Both the position numbers and the translations under genes were made by a program. Of a DNA stretch of 64,000 nucleotides, positions 8,206-16,317 are shown piece after piece (position 1 is the stretch's first letter; every line of letters starts with the position of its first letter). Origin of the DNA: Micromonospora trifolii. Its GTDB lineage: Bacteria > Actinomycetota > Actinomycetes > Mycobacteriales > Micromonosporaceae. Where the stretch lies: NCBI RefSeq assembly GCF_022229005.1, contig NZ_JAKKFD010000019.1, positions 1-64,000 of the forward strand, written 5' to 3'. The notes beneath the pieces were generated by a model. The model searched no databases and had not been told where the DNA came from. It saw nothing but the letters and a program-made list of their open reading frames with translations.

Positions 8206-8835
8206 TCAGCTTCGGGCTGCGCCGAGCTGGCCTGACCACCGCCGGAACAGGGTGTGCGGGACGCCGAGCGCGTCCAGCACCTTGCCAGCCACGAAGTCGA
8301 CCAACTGCTGCGCGCTGGCCGCCGCGCCGGCGCCGTAGAAGCCGGGGCTGGCCGGCAGCACCACAGCGCCCGCGTCGTGCAGGGCGATGAGGTGCTCCAG
8401 GTGGCTGCGGGTCACCGGTGTCTCCCGGGGAACCAGCACCACCGGACGGCGTTCCTTGAGGTTGACCTCGGCGGCGCGCTGCAACAGGTCCTTGGAGAGC
8501 CCGATCGCGATGCCGGCGCAGGCGGCCGTGCTGGCCGGGACCACTGCCATCCCGCGTACCCGGTAGGAGCCGCTGCTCGGCCCGGCCGCCAGGTCGCCGG
8601 CCGGCCAGTGCCGCACGTCCGCGGTGGTCAGGTCCCGGTCGAGCCAGGCGGCGAGGTCCTCGGCCCAGTGCCCGTCCCGGAAGGGTCGGCCGGTCTCGTC
8701 GAGGACTGTGAGTCGTGCCGCCCGGGACACGATCAGGTCCACCGGCTCGCCCGCGTCGAGCAGGCCGCCGATGACGGCTGCCGCGTACGGCGTACCGGAG
8801 GCACCGGAGACCCCGACCACCCATGGTTCCCGCAT
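8206..8835 (-). CDS. UbiX-like flavin prenyltransferase (candidate MqnM)
   Basis: About 209 residues of the UbiX/Pad1 flavoprotein family. It starts VVGVSGASGTPYA (the FMN-binding GASG loop) and has VVPASTAACAGIAIGLSKDLLQR and VLVPRETPVTRSHLEHLIAL, hallmarks of UbiX, which joins a dimethylallyl group to FMN to make prenylated FMN for a UbiD decarboxylase. A ubiD-like gene is 2.1 kb away and a ubiA-like gene lies between, so the likely job is cofactor supply for the late decarboxylation in futalosine-type menaquinone synthesis, as proposed for mqnM, mqnL and mqnP in Streptomyces. Starts at ATG 8835, divergent from the terpene synthase. Confidence 0.88.
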   Translation of the reverse strand: MREPWVVGVSGASGTPYAAAVIGGLLDAGEPVDLIVSRAARLTVLDETGRPFRDGHWAEDLAAWLDRDLTTADVRHWPAGDLAAGPSSGSYRVRGMAVVPASTAACAGIAIGLSKDLLQRAAEVNLKERRPVVLVPRETPVTRSHLEHLIALHDAGAVVLPASPGFYGAGAAASAQQLVDFVAGKVLDALGVPHTLFRRWSGQLGAARS

Positions 8836-8987
8836 ACCCCCAGCCTGCCTGGTCTGGCTGGCCCGCTGGTGGGCACCCCCGGAGTTGGTCCGGCCCGACA
8901 TGTCCGACGGGGTACCTGCGCATCCCGTCGACCTGACATGCTGCCGCTGGCGATTCGCACCGGAACCATCTCGAAGAGGAGGCATCG

Positions 8988-9974
8988 GTGACGACCGGCG
9001 AGATCCTCCGGGCGCTGCGTGCCGAATGTCCGATCCCGTCCCAGCCTCCACCACCACACGCCGATCGTGTGCAGGCCTGGCTGCTCGGTCTGCTGCCCGA
9101 GCTTGGCCACTCACTGGACGACGCCGCGCTGCACCGGCTGTCCCGGGGTGCCTTCGCCCGGTACGCCGGGCGGCTCTACCCGGCGGCGACCGAAGCCGAC
9201 CTGCGGGTGCTGACCGCGCTGTTCACCTGGTTCTTCCTGGTCGATGACGCCTGCGACGGGCCGCACCGGTTGACGCCGGAGCAGATCCGGGCGCTGCGCA
9301 ACGGCACACTGGCGCTGCTGCACGACGGCACCCGGCTGCGGCAGACCGGGCTGACCGGCCCGCTGCGGCGACTGCTGGTGCTGGCCTGGCGGGATCCGCG
9401 CCGCCGGATGCCGGCCCGGTGGCGGCAGCGTTTCGCCGACGCGGTGGCCCGACACCTCGACGGCACCTGGCAGGAGGCCGTCAACAAGGAGGTCGGCCAC
9501 CGTCCCAGCGTGGACGAGTTCGTCGCGCTACGTCGGTCGACCTCGGCGGCGGAGGTGTCGTACCCGCTGGTGGAGTTCGTCAGCGGCCGGCCGTTGCCCG
9601 ACCCGGTCTACCATCACCCGCTGCTGCGTCAGATCGCCCGTACCGGCAACGACCTGCTCTCCTGGTACAACGACATGGCCTCGCTGGATGGGGACCGGGT
9701 GACCGCGGGCGGGCACAACCTGGTCCTCGCCATCGAGGCCGAACTGGGCGTGCCGGAGTCGGAGGCGGTCGAGCGGGCGGCCGAGCACTGGAGGGAGGCG
9801 ATGCGGCGCTTCGTCGCGTTGCGAGCCGCGGTGCCGTCGTTCGGCCCGGCCTTGGACGACGCGGTCGCCGACCATCTCGACGGGATCGCGAACGCCGTGC
9901 GCGGGACCATCGACTGGACCTTCGAGAGCGCCCGCTACCCCGTCAGCGCCACCCCGCCCGTCGTAGGGCCGTAG
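8988..9974 (+). CDS. Class I terpene synthase
   Basis: About 328 residues. The Asp-rich metal motif is FFLVDDACDG and the second metal motif is GNDLLSWYND (NDxxSxxxD form of the NSE triad). An Arg-Tyr pair (ESARY) near the C-terminus matches the usual RY closure. These ionise and cyclise a prenyl diphosphate with three Mg ions; length and motifs fit bacterial sesqui- or diterpene cyclases. The product cannot be predicted. The start is GTG 8988 with GAGGAGG about nine bases upstream. It is inserted, on the opposite strand, between the ubiX-like and ubiA-like genes, and no terpene-modifying P450 or prenyl transferase sits beside it. Confidence 0.92.
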   Translation: MTTGEILRALRAECPIPSQPPPPHADRVQAWLLGLLPELGHSLDDAALHRLSRGAFARYAGRLYPAATEADLRVLTALFTWFFLVDDACDGPHRLTPEQIRALRNGTLALLHDGTRLRQTGLTGPLRRLLVLAWRDPRRRMPARWRQRFADAVARHLDGTWQEAVNKEVGHRPSVDEFVALRRSTSAAEVSYPLVEFVSGRPLPDPVYHHPLLRQIARTGNDLLSWYNDMASLDGDRVTAGGHNLVLAIEAELGVPESEAVERAAEHWREAMRRFVALRAAVPSFGPALDDAVADHLDGIANAVRGTIDWTFESARYPVSATPPVVGP

Positions 9975-9996
9975 GCCGAGCCGGACCCACCCAGCC

Positions 9997-10908
9997 TCAC
10001 TGCCGCAGGCCGAGCCGGATCACCAGGTCGAGCAGGGCGAAGAGGAACAGCGCGATGCCGACGAACCCGTTGGCGGTGAAGAACGCCCGGTTGACCTTGC
10101 TGAGGTCGGTCGGGGTGACCACCAGGTGCTGGTAGCCGAACGCCACGGCGGTCAGCGCCAGCCCGATCCACCAGAGCCAACCGAGACCGATCAACGCGCC
10201 GAACCAGATGAACAGCGCGAAGGTCACCACGTGTGCGACGGTCGAGGCGTGCAGCGCGAAGCGCCGACCGTACCGGGCGGGCACGCTGTGCACGCCGATC
10301 TCCCTGTCGATCTCGGAGTCCTGGCAGGCGTAGATCAGGTCGAAGCCGCCGATCCACAGCCCCACTGCCGCGCCGAGCAGCCAGGCCGGCCCGGAGCCGT
10401 CCAGGGTGCCGGTGACCGCCAGCCAGGCGCCGACCGGGCCGACCGCCTGGGCGATCCCGAGGATGGCGTGCGGCCAGTTGGTGAACCGCTTGGCGTAGGG
10501 GTAGACGACCAGCGGCACCACGGCGAGCGGCGCGAGCACCAGGCAGAGCGGGTTGAGCAGGGCGGCGGCGCCGAGGAAGACCACGAGTGCGACGGCCGCG
10601 CCGGTCCAGGCCGTCCGCACGCTCACCGCTCCGGTGACCAGTTCCCGGCCGGCGGTACGCGGGTTCCGCGCATCGATCTTGCGGTCGAGGATCCGGTTGG
10701 CGGCCATCGCGAACGTCCGCGCCCCGACCATCGCCACGGTGATCAGCAGCAGGTCGAGCCACCGTACGTGCCCGCCGAAACTCTGCATGGCGGCCAGCGC
10801 CGAGAGGAACGCGAACGGCAGCGCGAAGACGGAGTGCTCGACGGCGACCAGCTTCAGGAAGGACTTCGTCCGGCCCGGCTTCACCCTCGGTGCGTCGATG
10901 ACGGCCAT
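9997..10908 (-). CDS. UbiA-family membrane prenyltransferase (candidate MqnP)
   Basis: About 303 residues with eight or nine hydrophobic helices. Both prenyl-diphosphate metal motifs are visible: NRILDRKIDARNPRTAGREL and YACQDSEIDREIGVHSVPA. Family members attach a polyprenyl chain to an aromatic acid in the membrane. With ubiD- and ubiX-like neighbours and no ubiquinone in actinobacteria, the best reading is the MqnP step, prenylation of the dihydroxynaphthoate precursor in the futalosine menaquinone pathway. Its ATG overlaps the TGA of the upstream ubiD-like gene by one base (TGATG), so the two are translationally coupled. Confidence 0.9.
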   Translation of the reverse strand: MAVIDAPRVKPGRTKSFLKLVAVEHSVFALPFAFLSALAAMQSFGGHVRWLDLLLITVAMVGARTFAMAANRILDRKIDARNPRTAGRELVTGAVSVRTAWTGAAVALVVFLGAAALLNPLCLVLAPLAVVPLVVYPYAKRFTNWPHAILGIAQAVGPVGAWLAVTGTLDGSGPAWLLGAAVGLWIGGFDLIYACQDSEIDREIGVHSVPARYGRRFALHASTVAHVVTFALFIWFGALIGLGWLWWIGLALTAVAFGYQHLVVTPTDLSKVNRAFFTANGFVGIALFLFALLDLVIRLGLRQ

Positions 10909-12368
10909 CAGATGCCGTACTCCTTCCAGCGCTTGTCGACCAGGGCGGTGACCTCGGGGGCCATGGTCATCTCCTCCGGCCAGCCGCGGGTGTAGCCCTC
11001 GGTGGGCAGCTTGCGGGTCGCGTCGACGCCAGCCTTACCTCCCCAGAACTGCTGGTACGACGAGTGGTCGAGGTGGTCCACCGGGCCCTCGGTGAGCAGC
11101 AGGTCCCGGGCGTAGTCGACGTTGCCGAAGGCCCGGAAGGCGACCTCGTTGTAGTCGTGCACGTCGCAGTCCTCGTCGACGATCACGATCAGCTTGGTCA
11201 GTGACATCAGGTGCGCGCCCCAGATCGCGTTCATCACCTTCTGCGCGTGCTTCGGGTAGCGCTTGCGGATCGAGACGATCGCGCAGTTGTGGAAGACGCC
11301 GGCGGCCGGCAGGTCGTAGTCGACGATGTCCGGGATCATCAGCTTGAGCAGCGGCTGGAAGATCCGCTCGGTGGCCTTGCCGAGGCCGTGGTCCTCCTGC
11401 GGCGGCTTCGAGGTGATGATCGAGTGGTAGACCGGCTTGCGCTGCATGGTCATCGCCTCGATGTGCAGCACGGGGAACGGCTCGACCGGCGTGTAGAAGC
11501 CGGTGTGGTCGCCGAACGGCCCCTCGGGCAGCCGCTCACCCGGCTCCAGGTAGCCCTCCAGCACGATCTGCGCGTGCGCCGGCACCTGCAACGGCACTGT
11601 GAGGCAGTCGACCATCTCCACCCGCTCGCCGCGCAGGAACCCCGCGAACAGGTACTCGTCGATGTCGCTGGGCAGCGGCGCGCTGGCCGCGTACGAGACG
11701 ACCGGGTCGCAGCCGATCGCGATCGCGACCGGCAGGCGCTGCCCGAGCCGCTCGGCGACCGCGTGGTGCGCCGTCGAGTCCTTGTGGATCTGCCAGTGCA
11801 TGCCCAGTGTGTTGCGGCCGTGCTGCTGGAGTCGGTACAGGCCGAGGTTGCGCTTGCCGGTCTCCGGGTGCTTGGTGTGGGTCAGCCCGTAGTTGTGGAA
11901 GATCCCGCCGTCGTCGGGCCAGACCTGCAACCCCGGCAGCCGGTTGAGGTCGACGTCCTCACCCCGGTAGACGACCTCCTGGCAGGGTGCGGTCTTCACC
12001 TTGCGCGGCGGCACCGACTTGAGCTGCATGACCTTGCCGAGGCCCTCCCGGATGCCCGACCAGCCGACCGGCAGCTCCGGCTTGATCATCGCGCCGATCC
12101 GGGCACCGACCTCGTCCAGCGAGTCGACGCCGAGGGCCATCGCCATCCGCTTCTCGGTGCCGAACAGGTTGATCGCCACCGGCATCTCGCCCCGGGTCGG
12201 ACGCTCGAAGAGCAGCGCCGGGCCGCCGGCCCGCACCGTGCGGGTGACCACCTCGCTGATCTCCAGGGTCGGATCGACCGGGACGTCGATCCGGCGCAAC
12301 TCCCCCGCGCGCTCCAGCGCCGCGATGAAGTCCTTGAGATCGGTGTACGGGAAGCCACGAGCCGCCAT
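10908..12368 (-). CDS. UbiD-family prFMN-dependent decarboxylase (candidate MqnL)
   Basis: About 486 residues, the usual length for UbiD. The N-terminus contains FPYTDLKDFIAALERAGELR, followed by LLFERPT and the INLFGTEKRMA segment. Catalytic-region motifs include LEGYLEPGERLPEGPFGDHT and FYTPVEPFPVLHI. UbiD enzymes decarboxylate aromatic acids using prenylated FMN made by UbiX. Here the expected substrate is the naphthoate intermediate of the futalosine menaquinone route. It is the first gene of a coupled pair with the UbiA-like gene. The start codon is ATG 12368; the upstream divergent gap carries a 75-bp palindrome. Confidence 0.93.
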   Translation of the reverse strand: MAARGFPYTDLKDFIAALERAGELRRIDVPVDPTLEISEVVTRTVRAGGPALLFERPTRGEMPVAINLFGTEKRMAMALGVDSLDEVGARIGAMIKPELPVGWSGIREGLGKVMQLKSVPPRKVKTAPCQEVVYRGEDVDLNRLPGLQVWPDDGGIFHNYGLTHTKHPETGKRNLGLYRLQQHGRNTLGMHWQIHKDSTAHHAVAERLGQRLPVAIAIGCDPVVSYAASAPLPSDIDEYLFAGFLRGERVEMVDCLTVPLQVPAHAQIVLEGYLEPGERLPEGPFGDHTGFYTPVEPFPVLHIEAMTMQRKPVYHSIITSKPPQEDHGLGKATERIFQPLLKLMIPDIVDYDLPAAGVFHNCAIVSIRKRYPKHAQKVMNAIWGAHLMSLTKLIVIVDEDCDVHDYNEVAFRAFGNVDYARDLLLTEGPVDHLDHSSYQQFWGGKAGVDATRKLPTEGYTRGWPEEMTMAPEVTALVDKRWKEYGI

Positions 12369-12459
12369 GTCGCCCAGTCTCCCGCACCGGCTCCCGCACG
12401 GCCCAAGCCGGGTGCTGTGACGCTCGCGATCCCCCCGACGTCAACTGCAGCCGGGCGTA

Positions 12460-12534
12460 GATCGACTCGGCTTTCAGGAAAGCGCGGTGTCCCAGGCCGC
12501 CGGACACCGCGACTTCAAGGAAGGCGAGTGGATC
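12460..12534. repeat. 75-bp GATC-bounded imperfect palindrome, family 1 copy A
   Basis: It begins GATCGACTCGGCTTTC and ends GGCGAGTGGATC; the centre carries GCGGTGTCC and GGACACCGC inverted arms. Exactly the same length and order of parts occur at 15874-15948 and 57685-57759. Found between divergent ubiD-like and hydrolase genes. Confidence 0.9.
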
Positions 12535-12628
12535 AGCGAACCTGGCGGGCATGGCGGGCCTTTGAGCGGGTAGCCGGGCAGGCGGCGGGCAAGCGGCAGC
12601 GGGCATGCGGGGGCGGACGGAGGCGGCC

Positions 12629-13504
12629 ATGGGCGGGGAGCGGGTTCCGGCGGGGTTCACTGAGCAACGGGCGCGGGTCGGCCAGATCACCATGAACTAC
12701 GTCCGTGGGGGTGCCGGCCCGCCACTGGTGTTGCTGCACGGATATCCGCAGTGCTGGTACATGTGGCGGCACCTGCTGCCCGAGTTGGGGCGCTCTTTTG
12801 AGGTGGTCGCGCCCGACCTGCGCGGCTTCGGGGGCAGCGACGCCCCGGACGGCGGGTACGACAAGAAGACCGTCGCCGCCGACCTGCACGGACTGCTCGA
12901 CCAGCTCGGCCTGGACGGAGACCTCCGGCTGGTCGGGCACGACCTGGGGACCATGGTGGCGTACGCGTACGCCGCCGCCCATCCGCAGCGGGTGAGTCGG
13001 CTGGCGCTCACCGAGGCGCCGATCCCCGACGAGAGCATCTACACGTTCCCCGCGCTCACCTCGGCGGGGCCCGGGGTGTGGAACTTCGGCTACTTCTCCC
13101 TCGGCAACGGGCTCCCGGAGGCGTTGGTCGACGGGCGGGAGTCGCTCTGGGTGGACAAGTTCACCGACGCGCTGATGGTGCGCAAGGGCAGCATCGCCGC
13201 GCCCGACATCGAGGAGTTCGCCAGCCATCTGCGCGACCCGGCGCATCTGCGGGCCAGCTTCGCCTACTTCCGGGCGTTCGAGCAGGACATCGCCGACAAC
13301 GCCGCGTACCGGGGCACGAAGCTGACCATGCCGGTGCTGGCCGTCGGGGCGGCGGCCAGCCTCGGTGGGCAGATTGCCGAGCAGGTTCGCCGGTACGCCG
13401 ACACGGTGCGCGGCGAGGTGATCGAGGACTGCGGGCACTGGCTGTACGAGGAGCGCCCGGACGAGATGCTCGCCCTGCTGCGGGACTTCCTTGAGGCGGA
13501 CTGA
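12629..13504 (+). CDS. Alpha/beta hydrolase, epoxide hydrolase-like
   Basis: About 291 residues. The oxyanion-hole motif LVLLHGYPQCW, the nucleophile elbow VGHDLGT with Asp rather than Ser, and a late catalytic His in EDCGHWLYEERP show the Asp-nucleophile branch (epoxide hydrolase or haloalkane dehalogenase-like). The HGYP motif favours epoxide hydrolase. A cap region occupies about residues 130-210. ATG 12629 has GGAGG five bases upstream and is preferred over ATG 12605. Substrate unknown; cytoplasmic. It runs convergently into the AhpD-like gene. Confidence 0.88.
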   Translation: MGGERVPAGFTEQRARVGQITMNYVRGGAGPPLVLLHGYPQCWYMWRHLLPELGRSFEVVAPDLRGFGGSDAPDGGYDKKTVAADLHGLLDQLGLDGDLRLVGHDLGTMVAYAYAAAHPQRVSRLALTEAPIPDESIYTFPALTSAGPGVWNFGYFSLGNGLPEALVDGRESLWVDKFTDALMVRKGSIAAPDIEEFASHLRDPAHLRASFAYFRAFEQDIADNAAYRGTKLTMPVLAVGAAASLGGQIAEQVRRYADTVRGEVIEDCGHWLYEERPDEMLALLRDFLEAD

Positions 13505-13528
13505 GCAGGGGGCCGCGGGTGTCCTCGG

Positions 13529-14083
13529 TCAGGCGGCGGGCGACCAGGCGTGGGCGGCCAGTGGCGGGTCGAGCGGCGCCCGGGTGAGCCGGTTGGCGAA
13601 GGTGGACATGGTGTACGCGCCGACGCCGAGCACCACGTCGAGCGCGTGCCGGGGCTGGTAGCCGGCGGCCAGGAAGTCGTCCATCTCGTCGTCGGGCACC
13701 GCGCCCCGGTGGTCGAGCACGGCCAGCGTGAAGCGGCGCAGCGCCTCCAGGCGCGGCTCGGGCAGCACCGAGCCGGCCCGCAGCGCTGTGATCAGCTCGG
13801 GGGTCGCGCCGAGTCCGGTGAGCTTGCCGGTGTGCAGGGCGACGCAGAAATGGCATTCATGACTGGTGGAGACCGTCAGGATGACCACCTCCCGGTCCAG
13901 CGGGGCGAGGTCGGTCTGCTCGAAGCCTGTGCTGGCGGCGAGGAAGCCGGTCAGCAACTGCGGCGAATCGGCCATCAGGGCCACCGGGGTGGGCAGCCAG
14001 CCGAACCGGCCGCGCACTCCCTCGATGGACCGACGGGCGGCGGCGGGTGCGGTCTCAGCGGTGTGGGCGGTGAAGACGGACAT
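13529..14083 (-). CDS. AhpD-like carboxymuconolactone decarboxylase-family protein
   Basis: About 184 residues. The core STSHECHFCVALHTGKLTG contains the CxxC pair with a following His that form the redox centre in AhpD-like proteins. The rest is helical, with a second half resembling the same fold. Members reduce peroxides or act as peroxidase-like enzymes; the exact substrate is unknown. The gene is divergent from a MarR regulator across 83 bases that carry two operator-like sites, so it is probably the MarR target, for example in an oxidative-stress response. Confidence 0.85.
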   Translation of the reverse strand: MSVFTAHTAETAPAAARRSIEGVRGRFGWLPTPVALMADSPQLLTGFLAASTGFEQTDLAPLDREVVILTVSTSHECHFCVALHTGKLTGLGATPELITALRAGSVLPEPRLEALRRFTLAVLDHRGAVPDDEMDDFLAAGYQPRHALDVVLGVGAYTMSTFANRLTRAPLDPPLAAHAWSPAA

Positions 14084-14126
14084 GGTTACCTGCTTTCCGG
14101 AGCCTGGTTCGGGGGACGCTACGATA

Positions 14127-14162
14127 GTCAACGTGGTTGACGAAATAGTAAACGTGGTTGTC
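14127..14162. promoter_or_regulatory. Two MarR operator-like sites 21 bp apart
   Basis: GTCAACGTGGTTGAC (14127-14141) has perfect 6-bp inverted arms around GTG. GTAAACGTGGTTGTC (14148-14162) matches it at 13 of 15 positions. The sites are 21 bases apart, two helical turns, so dimers would lie on the same face. They abut the marR start and lie 44 bases upstream of the AhpD-like start. Confidence 0.75.
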
Positions 14163-14166
14163 GAAC

Positions 14167-14643
14167 ATGGCAACCGCTGATCCCACCCGGCCCGGCTTCC
14201 AGCTACCGCTGCTGCTGCTTGCCGGCTTCCGGACGCTGATCGACGACCTGCACACCGAGCTGGCCCGGGAGGGGCATCCAGAGCTGCGACCGCTGCACGG
14301 GTTCGTGCTCCAGGCCGTCGGGGCGGGCGGCACCACCGCCACCGAGCTGGGCCAGCGGCTGGGCATCTCCAAGCAGGCAGCGGGCAAGACCGTCGACCGG
14401 TTGGTTGCCGTCGGCTACCTGGAACGGGTCGACGACCCCTCGGACGCCCGACGCCGGCTGGTCCGGGTGACCCCACGCGGTGCCGAAGGGCTACGCCGCT
14501 CGGCCGAGATCTTCGACCGGTTGCGCGCACAGTGGGCCGACACCCTCGGCCCGGAGCGGGTCACCGCCCTGGAGGACGACCTGCGCACGATGGCCTCGGC
14601 CAACTGGTTCCGGCTCGACGTGCCCGGCTGGTTCGGCGGCTGA
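14167..14643 (+). CDS. MarR-family transcriptional regulator
   Basis: About 158 residues. Winged helix core: TTATELGQRLGISKQAAGKT recognition region, then the wing DDPSDARRRLVRVTPRGAEG. MarR proteins repress divergent genes and release DNA on oxidation or ligand binding. The divergent AhpD-like gene and the paired operator sites make that the likely target along with its own gene. Start ATG 14167 lies only four bases after the second operator site; an in-frame TTG at 14158 is possible but less likely. Translation may be from a leaderless or near-leaderless transcript. Confidence 0.9.
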   Translation: MATADPTRPGFQLPLLLLAGFRTLIDDLHTELAREGHPELRPLHGFVLQAVGAGGTTATELGQRLGISKQAAGKTVDRLVAVGYLERVDDPSDARRRLVRVTPRGAEGLRRSAEIFDRLRAQWADTLGPERVTALEDDLRTMASANWFRLDVPGWFGG

Positions 14644-14668
14644 TCGCGGGAGCGGGCGGCGAGCGAGA

Positions 14669-14700
14669 CCTCCGGGCCATCCTGCTGGGTGGCCCGGAGG
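14669..14700 (+). terminator. Perfect 11-bp hairpin after marR
   Basis: CCTCCGGGCCA (14669-14679) and TGGCCCGGAGG (14690-14700) around a ten-base loop, 25 bases after the marR stop and ahead of the convergent DUF397 gene. Confidence 0.75.
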
Positions 14701-14740
14701 GGGTGCGGGGACGCCTGCGGCTGCGCGGCTCAGTGGACGG

Positions 14741-14929
14741 TCAGTGGGTGCGGGCCAACTCGACGAAGGCCCGCCACGCGGCCGGGGTGAAGGTCAGCAG
14801 GCCGCCGTCGCGGTCCTTGGAATCACGGACGTGCACCCGGCCGGCCAGGTTGTCGGCGACCTCGACGCACGCACCAGCGTCGTTGCCGCTCCGGGTGGAC
14901 TTGCGCCAGTGGGCTCCGGTCAGATCCAT
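14741..14929 (-). CDS. DUF397 domain protein
   Basis: About 62 residues. The pattern AHWRKSTRSGNDAGACVEVA, then VRDSKDRDGGLLTFTPAAWR, is the DUF397 signature. These short proteins are almost always encoded next to an XRE regulator with a DUF5753 domain, as here, and behave as a toxin-antitoxin-like or regulatory pair; in Streptomyces such pairs influence development and antibiotic production. Its ATG overlaps the XRE gene end by ten bases, so translation is coupled. Confidence 0.93.
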   Translation of the reverse strand: MDLTGAHWRKSTRSGNDAGACVEVADNLAGRVHVRDSKDRDGGLLTFTPAAWRAFVELARTH

Positions 14930-15726
14930 GGCTTCACGATCTCCTCGAGCAGGTCGATCGACTGCTGCCGGGGCAGCGCGTCACTGCGCAGACTCTCCCA
15001 CCTTCCAAGCAGGGTCGCCAGCTCGTTGATGTCGTCCACGGCGGTGCCGCCGGTCTGGTTGTCGAGGAAGCCGAGCCAACTGCCGTCGGCGGTGCGGCCG
15101 AGGATGAACGGCCCGAAGAGGCCGGCGTGCAGGCCCACGCCCTGCGGCAGCACGTGCACCCTGATGTGCGGGCGGCGGGCGCACGCCACCAGATGCCGGA
15201 GCTGCTCGGCCAGCACCCCGGCGCAGCCCTCCGCGAAGCGCTGCAACGCGGCCTCGTCGATCACGGCGGTGAGCTGCGGCGGGTGCTCCCGGTCGAGGAT
15301 CGTCTGCCGCTCCAGCCGAGCCGCCACCAACTCCTCCACCCGGTCGGCGGTCAGCCCCAGGTCGAGCCGGAACACCGCCCGCGCGTAGTCGGCGGTCTGC
15401 AACAACCCGGGAATCATCGTCGCGCCGAAGCAGCGCAGTTGGGTGGCGACCCGCTCGACCTCCAGCCAGGGGCGGAACCAGACCGGCTCACCGTCGCGCC
15501 GACCCAGGTCGCGCAGCGAGGTCAGCAACCCACCGGTGTCGAGCACCTCGTCGGCCCGTTTCAGGTACGCCTCGTTGGGCGCCGTCTGCCCCAGCTCGAC
15601 GGCCGACACCATGGACGGCGAGTAGTGCGCCCTCTTGCCGTACTCCTCCTGAGTCAGCCCGGCCGCGAGCCGCGACCGCCGGAGCTGCTCCCGGATCAGC
15701 GCCGCCGTGGACACCACTGTGGTCAC
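14920..15726 (-). CDS. XRE-family regulator with DUF5753 domain
   Basis: About 268 residues. The N-terminal HTH is LIREQLRRSRLAAGLTQEEY to about residue 70. The rest is the DUF5753 region, with the typical MIPGLLQTADYARAVF and later HVLPQGVGLHAGLFGPFIL. It is the usual partner of DUF397 proteins and the downstream overlapping gene is one. GTG 15726 was chosen because GGAAGG lies close upstream; the longer frame to 15780 adds residues without family similarity. Target genes are unknown. Confidence 0.9.
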   Translation of the reverse strand: MTTVVSTAALIREQLRRSRLAAGLTQEEYGKRAHYSPSMVSAVELGQTAPNEAYLKRADEVLDTGGLLTSLRDLGRRDGEPVWFRPWLEVERVATQLRCFGATMIPGLLQTADYARAVFRLDLGLTADRVEELVAARLERQTILDREHPPQLTAVIDEAALQRFAEGCAGVLAEQLRHLVACARRPHIRVHVLPQGVGLHAGLFGPFILGRTADGSWLGFLDNQTGGTAVDDINELATLLGRWESLRSDALPRQQSIDLLEEIVKPWI

Positions 15727-15873
15727 CGCACCCCACCTTCCGCCGCGATTGTCGGGGTCGTGCAACCCCATCTGCCGCACGGTAGCGAGCAGTCAACGCT
15801 GCGTCACCCCGTGACGCGCATATCGGGGTAACGCGACCTGTGACCCGACCCGGGGGGCGGCCGGCAAACACAT

Positions 15874-15948
15874 GATCCACTCGGGTTTCGCGAAGTCGCG
15901 GTGTCCCGGGCTGCAAGACCCCCCGACTTCCTGGAAGCCGAGTGGATC
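15874..15948. repeat. 75-bp GATC-bounded imperfect palindrome, family 1 copy B
   Basis: It begins GATCCACTCGGGTTTCGCGA then AGTCGCGGTGTCCC, and ends CGACTTCCTGGAAGCCGAGT then GGATC. The outer arms GATCCACTCG and CGAGTGGATC are perfect inverses. Same 75-bp length as copies A and C. Confidence 0.92.
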
Positions 15949-16063
15949 AACGGCCGACCGGGCGCGGGACACCGCCACATTGCCGATCAGGACCGGGACA
16001 AGCCCGGCGGGCACATCTCACCGTGCCTGGCCGAACGGCGGGACGCGGGAGCAAAGTGGGTTC

Positions 16064-16264
16064 ATGTCGGACGCGTACGTCGTCGGCAACCCGGACGGGT
16101 TGTCGCCCCTGCTGGTCGAGCTTCGCGACGCCGTCGCCCGGGAGCTGCACGCCCAACTGGCGATGCGCGGTGAGCGGATCGAGCTGGCCGATCTACCGGA
16201 GGTGTCCTACCAGGTCACCATCCAGGTCGAGCGGGCGTTGCGGGCCTGGCGGGCCACCCGGTAG
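16064..16264 (+). CDS. Small conserved-looking protein, unknown function
   Basis: About 66 residues from ATG 16064. Composition is normal and amphipathic helices are evident (LVELRDAVARELHAQLAMRG, VTIQVERALRAWRATR). No metal or catalytic motif. The longer in-frame extensions back to 15872 run through the 75-bp palindrome and are not credible. A perfect 16-bp hairpin follows two bases after the stop, which supports a real transcript. Confidence 0.6.
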   Translation: MSDAYVVGNPDGLSPLLVELRDAVARELHAQLAMRGERIELADLPEVSYQVTIQVERALRAWRATR

Positions 16265-16266
16265 AC

Positions 16267-16302
16267 GCGGGCCGGTCACGGACGAATCCGTGACCGGCCC
16301 GC
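16267..16302. terminator. Perfect 16-bp bidirectional terminator hairpin
   Basis: The arm GCGGGCCGGTCACGGA (16267-16282), loop CGAA, and exact inverse 16287-16302. It sits between the convergent small gene and the end of the cytochrome c biogenesis operon and could serve both. Confidence 0.9.
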
Positions 16303-16317
16303 ACCGCGTTGCCACTG

